Position numbers and translations under genes: made by a program. Below the pieces are notes generated by a model that did no database searches, was not told where the DNA came from, and saw only the letters and a list, made by a program, of their open reading frames with translations. This document shows, in pieces, positions 58,345 through 64,000 of a stretch of 64,000 nucleotides of DNA (within the stretch, counting starts at the first letter, position 1; each line of letters starts with the position of its first letter). Location of the stretch: assembly GCF_902167145.1 (NCBI RefSeq), contig NC_050096.1, forward strand, positions 294,636,200-294,700,199, given 5' to 3'. This DNA comes from Zea mays. Lineage: Eukaryota; Streptophyta; Magnoliopsida; Poales; Poaceae.

Positions 58345-58737
58345 ACTGCCAAGGGAGAAGTATCATCAAAAGTAAAGGTATCATGATTAAAATCATCATA
58401 CCATCCATCTTCGTTGAATAAGCCTTCCTGACGAAGGTCCCTATGCTGGGGCCTTCGGTCTTGTTCACCTTGAACAAGATGACGCACTTCTTCAGTAGCT
58501 TCGTCGATCTTCCTTTGAAGATCGGCGAGCCGAGCCATCTTCTCCTTCTTCCTTTGCACTTGTTGATGGATGATTTCCATGTCCCTGATCTCTTGGTCCA
58601 ACTCCTCCTCCTGGAGTGTTGGACTGGTGGCTTTCCTCTTCTAGCTTCGAGCCTTTTCGGAGAGAGAGAGTCTCCTGATTTGTGTCCAGTGGCTGCAATG
58701 CAGCAGCCCCTGTCGCGGTTATCTTCTTCGGCGGCAT
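58345..58737 (-). pseudogene. Zeon-like gag, N-terminal part
   Basis: ATG at 58737-58735 (MPPKKITATGAAALQPLD). After a frameshift near 58605 the frame continues as MDQEIRDMEIIHQQVQRKKE with an alpha-helical, charged stretch, then EDGWYDDFNHDTFTFDDTS up to 58345, where the Ji-like element entered. The start is about 58 bases from the LTR end. It is continuous with the C-terminal part at 50190-49160. Confidence 0.8.
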
Positions 58738-58782
58738 GACGAAGGTCAGTGCTTGCCGAAGGTGGTCGAATGAGTTTACCGG

Positions 58783-58794
58783 AGGTGGGCGCCA
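58783..58794 (-). other. Zeon-like PBS
   Basis: On the minus strand TGGCGCCCACCT follows the LTR after one base. It differs from the Huck/Flip-like PBS and from the Sirevirus one. It fixes the orientation of the element. Confidence 0.75.
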
Positions 58795-58795
58795 A

Positions 58796-59466
58796 TGTTG
58801 GGTACTTGTTCTCAAATGCTATGAATTAAGAACAAGGCAACACAAAATGTTAAAGGTTAAGGCTCTTCGTCCTTCGAAGCATTATTTCCCTTAGGATATA
58901 ATGATCTTCAGACGAAGGTCATGAAGGACATACCTTCATCATCGCAGTATACATTAATGAAAGAAGAAGCATGTAAGGCATAAAAAACAATATGAATGAT
59001 TACGTAACATTATTAACTCATCTTCTTTTATATTATCATGAATAAACAGAAATAATGCAAAATTACATTTGTACCTTCGGCTTGACAAAAGAAGATAGTT
59101 CAAGCGTAATGCACGAGCGAGTACAAATCAGCGTGAACAGTACGTGGATATTGTTCATCTATTTATAGGCACAGGGCGCAGCCTGTGCAAATTTACATTC
59201 ATGCCCTTTATATTTACTATTGACTCATGGATAAACCAACGAGGACTAAATAGCCTTTTCCCCTTTAGGTCGGTTCCTTTTTCCACCACTTAGCCGAAGC
59301 TCCCTCGCGCGTAGCTTCGGCAATGGTTCAACCTTCGTTCTGACCTTGCTTTCCATATTGTATACAACTTCCTCCCATGTGCGAAGGTTCCTGCACATAT
59401 ATTATACTTTGGGAAACATTGTTAGTCATGTTTTTGAGGACTTTCGGAAGACGAAGGCCCCCAACA
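58796..59466 (-). repeat. Zeon-like 5' LTR (671 bp)
   Basis: Runs TGTTGGGTAC to CCCAACA on the plus strand and is followed by TSD GTGTT. A minus-strand TATA box, CTATAAATAG, is at 59159-59168. Confidence 0.93.
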
Positions 59467-59471
59467 GTGTT

Positions 59472-59974
59472 GTTATTAATTTGATCTCTTATTTATTTAG
59501 GTCAATATCTACTTATACTTAGTAACTGCTAATAAAAATTTGACCAACTCTAAAAGCAATGCTCATCTTTAACCATTTCCTTTGGTAAGTCTTACACTTC
59601 ACATGAGCTCCCAACTTTGGTGAGTCATGTACATTATTCTCCACAACTTGTTGAGCGATGAACGTATGTGAGCTCACCCTTGCTGTACTCACATCCCCCA
59701 GGTCAAGAACAGGTATCACTGGATGAGACGCATGAAGGATGTTGTGATGAGTTCGTGAGTGGTCTAGACCGTCGTCTCCCAGTTAAATTTGGTTGTTGGA
59801 TCGTTATTTTCGTATAATATAATTATTTATCTATTTTATACAGAACTTCGTTATATATTAAAGATGTAACATTCGTTTTTGTACCATGAGTTATCATATG
59901 TGTGAGACTTGATTGCAGCATATTTAATAATTATTTCGCGTCTGAATTTTGAACCCTAAAACCTGGGTGTGACA
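59472..59974. mobile_element. Solo LTR, Xilon-Diguus-like, right part
   Basis: Continuation of 14895-17872, matching about 24150-24645 of the other copy and ending GGGTGTGACA. CAACG at 59975-59979 completes the TSD. Confidence 0.9.
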
Positions 59975-59979
59975 CAACG

Positions 59980-60124
59980 AGAGAGATCAGCTTGAAGACA
60001 TAAAATGCGATAGAGAATTAGAGATAACCCTCTCCAGTGGCACGCTGTCGTCGACCTTGGACGTCGTCACTCTATGTTTTCACACGAAAGATCTCAAATA
60101 AAGTTGATTATGTAAACTAGAGAC
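59980..60124. other. Unassigned DNA between the central nest and the MITE
   Basis: No repeat or gene recognised. Removing the solo LTR joins it to 14889. Confidence 0.5.
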
Positions 60125-60219
60125 TTAGGGCCTGTTTGTTTACCTCAATGGATTATATAATCTGGATTATTTTTGGAGAATTATATAATCTGGATTATAT
60201 AATTTGGATTATACCAATT
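60125..60219. mobile_element. Truncated Tourist-type MITE end
   Basis: TTA (60125-60127) precedes GGGCCTGTTTGTTTACCTC, a terminal inverted repeat of the Tourist/PIF type as known in grasses. Then follows AT-rich sequence with three GGATTATATAAT or related repeats. The opposite terminal repeat is missing; the sequence joins LTR-like DNA at about 60220. Confidence 0.6.
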
Positions 60220-60440
60220 GATGAAGCTGAGGTGCCCGATCTTTCGGCGAGTAGAGATAATTCCGATTTGGCGGAAGATGACCCTTGCGATCCGACTACG
60301 ACGAGCAAGCCCGAGGCGCCAATGCAATCGCTGAACCAACTCCCTGTGGTTACCGACCTTGCTGATGCGAGATCGGCCTGATCACGAAGATCGTTTCCTG
60401 TGCGCAATCGAAGAACGAACAAGAACAAGATGCGAGCAAT
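60220..60440 (-). repeat. LTR fragment of the CRM-clade-like element
   Basis: Read on the minus strand it contains CTTCGTGATCAGGCCGATC and GGAGTTGGTTCAGCGATTGC, which resemble the R-U5/leader of CRM-type elements as I recall them. It lies directly after the end of the pol frame. At its far end the minus strand reads ATTGGTAT, like the first bases of a methionine-tRNA PBS. No second LTR is in the window. Confidence 0.55.
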
Positions 60441-63400
60441 CTAATCTATTACTCGAGGGTGGAGTTCTGAATACACGAAGACAGCGCAGATTTGCGCGTG
60501 TTCGAGAGTAGCTAAGGCTAACGTAAAACAAAACTCCGCAGGTAGGTCGAGGGTATAAGCATTATCATTAATCTTGGTTAGTATCTTAAAAGGACCAGCA
60601 GCACGAGGCATCAATTTAGAACGGCGCAAAGTAGGAAAATGATCCTTTCTCAAATGCAACCAAACCATATCACCAGGTTCAAAAGTAACATGTTTTCTTC
60701 CTTTACTACCAGCAACCTGATTTTTTGTATTAGTAGCAGCAATGTTCTGTTTCGTTTGTTCATGTATGGTAATCATTTGTTCAACATGTGCAGAAGCATC
60801 TACATGTGGGGCGTTCGCAGCATTAAGTGAAATCAAATCAATAGGTGCCCTAGGAATGTAACCATAAACAATCTGGAAAGGGCACATCTTTGTAGAAGAA
60901 TGCGTGGCATGATTGTAAGCAAATTCAACATGAGGCAAGCAATCCTCCCAACGTCGCAAATTCTTGTCTAAAACAGCCCTAAGCATGGTAGATAAAGTTC
61001 TATTTACTACCTCAGTTTGTCCATCAGTTTGAGGGTGACAAGTAGTGCTAAACAACAATTTAGTTCCCAATTTATTCCAAAGAGATCTCCAAAAATGGCT
61101 TAGAAACTTAGCATCGCGATCAGAGACTATTGTTTTTGGAATACCATGTAAACGAATAATTTCTCTAAAGAACAATTCAGCAACAATGCTAGCATCATCA
61201 GTTTTATGACAAGGTATAAAGTGAGCCATTTTAGAGAATCTATCAACAACCACAAAAATACTATCCCTCCCCTTCTTAGTTCTAGGCAAGCCCAAAACAA
61301 AGTCCATAGAGATATCAAGCCAAGGAGAAGAAGGGACAGGCAAAGGCATATACAAACCATGGTTGTTCAACCGTGACTTAGCTTTCTGACAAGTAGTGCA
61401 GCGTGCAACAAGGCGCTCCACATCAGCGCGCATCCGAGGCCAAAAGAAGTGGGCAGCCAACACCTCATGTGTCTTGTAGACGCCAAAATGCCCCATGAGA
61501 CCGCCTCCATGCGCTTCCTGTAACAACAAAAGACGAACCGAGCTAGCTGGAACACACAGCTTGTTAGCGCGAAACAGGAACCCATCCTGTATGTGAAATT
61601 TGCCCCATGGTTTTCCATTAATACAATGGCCGAAAGCATCTTTAAAATCAGCATCGTCAACATATTGATCCTTCACAGTGTCCAAACCAAAGATTTTAAA
61701 ATCTAACTGTGACAGCATGGTATAGCGACGAGACAAAGCATCAGCAATAACATTGTCCTTCCCGTTCTTGTGTTTAATAATGTAAGGAAAGGACTCAATG
61801 AATTCTACCCATTTAGCATGACGACGGTTCAGATTTGTTTGGGTACGAATATGTTTTAAAGCCTCATGATCAGAATGGATTATGAACTCACGATGCCAAA
61901 GATAGTGCTGCCATGTATGCAAAGTGCGCACTAAAGCGTAAAGCTCCTTATCATAAGTAGAATATTTCAGACTAGCACCGCTTAATTTTTCACTAAAATA
62001 AGCAACTGGTTTTCCTTCTTGTAACAAAACAGCACCCAGCCCAATACCACTAGCATCGCATTCAAGCTCGAAAACTTTATTAAAATCAGGCAATTGCAAG
62101 AGGGGAGCTTGGGTTAACTTATCTTTCAAAGTGTTGAACGCTACCTCCTGCGAATCACTCCAGGCAAACGGCACATCTTTCTTTGTAAGCTCATGTAGAG
62201 GCGCTGCAATGGAGCTAAAATCACGAACAAATCTGCGGTAGAAACCGGCAAGTCCAAGAAAGCTCCGAATTTGTGTGACCGTCGTCGGTGTAGGCCACTC
62301 CCGAATGGCAGCAATCTTGCTGCTATCCACCTCAATGCCCTGCGGAGTAACCACATAACCAAGAAACGAGACACGTTGCGTGCAAAATGTGCACTTTTCC
62401 ATGTTACCAAACAAGCGAGCAGCACGCAAAGCGTCAAAAACAGCACGCAAATGTTCTAAATGCTCCTCTATAGACTTGCTGTAAATAAGGATATCATCGA
62501 AATAAACAACAACAAACAAACCTATGAAGGCCCGTAGAACTTCGTTCATTAAACGCATAAAGGTGCTGGGAGCATTAGTCAATCCAAATGGCATAACCAA
62601 CCATTCATATAAACCAAATTTCGTTTTAAAAGCCGTTTTCCATTCATCACCGAGTTTCATTCTAATCTGATGGTAACCGCTACGCAAATCAACCTTAGAG
62701 AAAATAACGGCACCACTAAGCTCATCTAGCATATCATCAAGGCGTGGAATAGGATATCGATAACGAACTGTGATGTTATTAATAGCACGACAATCTACGC
62801 ACATACGCCATGACCCATCTTTCTTTGGAACGAGTAAAACGGGAACCGAGCAAGGGCTAAGAGACTCACGAATGTAACCCTTATCAAGCAGCGTCTGCAC
62901 CTGGCGCTGGATCTCCTTCGTCTCATCTGGATTTGTACGGTACGGAGCGCGGTTCGGAAGAGAAGTGCCGGGGATGAGATCGATCTGATGCTCAATGCCA
63001 CGGAGGGGAGGAAGACCCGGTGGTAAGTCCGTAGGATAAACATCAGCATACTCCTGCAAAAGGTTAACAACAGCAGGGGGTATATCCAAAGACGGTGCAT
63101 CATCAAGCGGAACAAGCATTCGCGAGCATACAAGTGCATAACAGGGCATATGAGCTTCATGGAGATCATCAAAATCAGCACGTGTAGCAAGTAAAACAGG
63201 AGAGTGCAACTTGATTTCAGATTTAATAGGTGCGGCTGATGTCGATTTGACTTGTTGTGCAGTTTTAGCAGCCCTAGTAAGATCATCTTTCAAAATTTGG
63301 TCAGGGGTCATTGGATGTATAATTATTTTCTGGCCTTTAAACATGAAAGAATAATGATTTGAACGACCATGATGTAAACTATCAGTATCATATTGCCAAG

Positions 63401-64000
63401 GTCGACCCAATAACAAAGAGCATGCTTCCATAGGAATAACATCGCAATCAACATAATCAGAATAAGAACCCAGCGAAAAGGGGACACGTACCGAACGTGT
63501 TACCTTTATTTTACCACCATCATTAAGCCATTGAATGTGATACGGATGTGGATGTGTGCGAGTGGGCAAGGATAATTTCTCTACCAACGCTGTACTTGCC
63601 AAATTGTTGCAGCTGCCACTATCGATGATGATGCGAATCGACCGTTCGTGCACGACGCCCTTGGTATGGAATAGAGTGTGTCGCTGATTTTTTTCGGCCT
63701 GGGCAACCTGTGTGCTGAGAACACGCTGCACAACAAGACTCTCATACCTATCGGCGTCGATGGGATCAACGTGGACTTCCTCATTTTCTGCATGGTTAGT
63801 GGCAATCATAGCATGACTAGTTTCCTCAGAATCACTGGCTGAAGAGTACTCACCATTGTCACGTATAAGCAAGGTACGCTTGTTTGGGCAGTCCCGAATC
63901 ATGTGCCCAAACCCTCTGCAACGATGGCACTGAATATCCCGTGTACGTCCTGTGGAAGAAGCGGCGCCTTTGGCAGGGGGCGCCACTGGCTTGGCCGGCC
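60441..64000 (-). CDS. CRM-clade-like chromovirus gag(end)-pol, open to the window edge
   Basis: The frame is open for 1181 codons from 63986 and continues in frame to the edge, so its start lies outside. In order: zinc knuckle [14 protein letters not shown] (about 63930-63885); protease [13 protein letters not shown] (about 63635-63597); RT with [11 protein letters not shown] (about 62510-62478); RNase H; integrase zinc finger ([17 protein letters not shown]); catalytic residues in [15 protein letters not shown] and TEVVNR; and the GPF-type module [18 protein letters not shown]. After LPAEF the protein changes to sequence that belongs to the LTR-like region, so the usual C-terminal targeting motif is absent. 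RT and integrase cores lack stops. The clade assignment rests on remembered similarity. Confidence 0.85.
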   Translation of the reverse strand, partial: PAKPVAPPAKGAASSTGRTRDIQCHRCRGFGHMIRDCPNKRTLLIRDNGEYSSASDSEETSHAMIATNHAENEEVHVDPIDADRYESLVVQRVLSTQVAQAEKNQRHTLFHTKGVVHERSIRIIIDSGSCNNLASTALVEKLSLPTRTHPHPYHIQWLNDGGKIKVTRSVRVPFSLGSYSDYVDCDVIPMEACSLLLGRPWQYDTDSLHHGRSNHYSFMFKGQKIIIHPMTPDQILKDDLTRAAKTAQQVKSTSAAPIKSEIKLHSPVLLATRADFDDLHEAHMPCYALVCSRMLVPLDDAPSLDIPPAVVNLLQEYADVYPTDLPPGLPPLRGIEHQIDLIPGTSLPNRAPYRTNPDETKEIQRQVQTLLDKGYIRESLSPCSVPVLLVPKKDGSWRMCVDCRAINNITVRYRYPIPRLDDMLDELSGAVIFSKVDLRSGYHQIRMKLGDEWKTAFKTKFGLYEWLVMPFGLTNAPSTFMRLMNEVLRAFIGLFVVVYFDDILIYSKSIEEHLEHLRAVFDALRAARLFGNMEKCTFCTQRVSFLGYVVTPQGIEVDSSKIAAIREWPTPTTVTQIRSFLGLAGFYRRFVRDFSSIAAPLHELTKKDVPFAWSDSQEVAFNTLKDKLTQAPLLQLPDFNKVFELECDASGIGLGAVLLQEGKPVAYFSEKLSGASLKYSTYDKELYALVRTLHTWQHYLWHREFIIHSDHEALKHIRTQTNLNRRHAKWVEFIESFPYIIKHKNGKDNVIADALSRRYTMLSQLDFKIFGLDTVKDQYVDDADFKDAFGHCINGKPWGKFHIQDGFLFRANKLCVPASSVRLLLLQEAHGGGLMGHFGVYKTHEVLAAHFFWPRMRADVERLVARCTTCQKAKSRLNNHGLYMPLPVPSSPWLDISMDFVLGLPRTKKGRDSIFVVVDRFSKMAHFIPCHKTDDASIVAELFFREIIRLHGIPKTIVSDRDAKFLSHFWRSLWNKLGTKLLFSTTCHPQTDGQTEVVNRTLSTMLRAVLDKNLRRWEDCLPHVEFAYNHATHSSTKMCPFQIVYGYIPRAPIDLISLNAANAPHVDASAHVEQMITIHEQTKQNIAATNTKNQVAGSKGRKHVTFEPGDMVWLHLRKDHFPTLRRSKLMPRAAGPFKILTKINDNAYTLDLPAEFCFTLALATLEHAQICAVFVYSELHPRVID

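Larger units (their letters stand above)
17873..59466 (-). mobile_element. Zeon-like non-autonomous gypsy element carrying four insertions
   Basis: LTRs of 670 and 671 bp lie at 17873-18542 and 58796-59466. Subtracting the four inserted elements and their duplicated TSDs leaves 7206 bp. Orientation is minus, because the PBS adjoins the right LTR and gag runs leftwards from there. The internal region holds gag (58737 down to about 49160 across an insertion), a repeat spacer, and then a plus-strand antisense gene (18856-26757). No RT, protease or integrase is present in any internal segment. The length, LTR size and gag-only content fit what I recall of maize Zeon, the non-autonomous partner of cinful. 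The name is moderately sure; the structure is firm. Confidence 0.88.

Overview
The window is intergenic DNA from a large grass genome, almost certainly maize or another Zea. It contains no host gene that I can support. It is a nest of LTR retrotransposons, and I resolved the boundaries by finding LTR ends, 5-bp target-site duplications (TSDs), primer-binding sites (PBS) and polypurine tracts (PPT) by eye. Family names (Huck, Ji, Opie, Zeon, Xilon-Diguus, Flip, CRM) are given from memory of maize repeats and were not searched.

Left nest, about 1-13883. A solo LTR of a Flip-like gypsy family on the minus strand (49-1097 plus 13875-13878, candidate TSD GACAT) was split by a complete Huck-like gypsy element on the plus strand (1098-13869, TSD CGTAG). 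Its 1.5-kb LTRs flank gag, protease, RT, a damaged RNase H and integrase, followed by a 3.9-kb spacer full of internal repeats. The single polyprotein frame carries many nonsense codons.

Central nest, 14895-59974. A 3.48-kb solo LTR (Xilon-Diguus-like, TSD CAACG) was split by a 7.2-kb Zeon-like gypsy element on the minus strand (17873-59466, TSD GTGTT). That element has gag, no pol, and a plus-strand antisense gene with introns. It then received four further insertions: a Ji-like solo LTR (19615-20861), a second Xilon-like solo LTR (21169-24645, TSD TGTCT), a Flip-like gypsy element (26813-48302, TSD AAACT) and a Ji-like Sirevirus (50191-58344, TSD ACTGC). The Flip-like element was itself entered by an Opie-like Sirevirus on the minus strand (34493-43879, TSD CCAAT).

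Right edge, about 60125-64000. A truncated Tourist-type MITE end abuts a CRM-clade-like chromovirus on the minus strand. Its pol frame is open for 1181 codons to the window edge, but its C-terminus is fused to LTR-like sequence.

LTR pairs compared by hand give about 0.3% divergence (Ji-like), 1.0% (Opie-like), 1.6% (Zeon-like), about 3% (Huck, partial comparison) and about 6% (Flip-like). The last value conflicts with the nesting order, because the Flip-like element lies inside the less diverged Zeon-like one. The most interesting biology is: the same antisense coiled-coil gene type in two unrelated-looking gypsy elements; a very young Sirevirus whose gag lacks the capsid-like domain while pol is intact; and two Flip-like LTRs whose U3 ends are missing although flanking duplications are intact.
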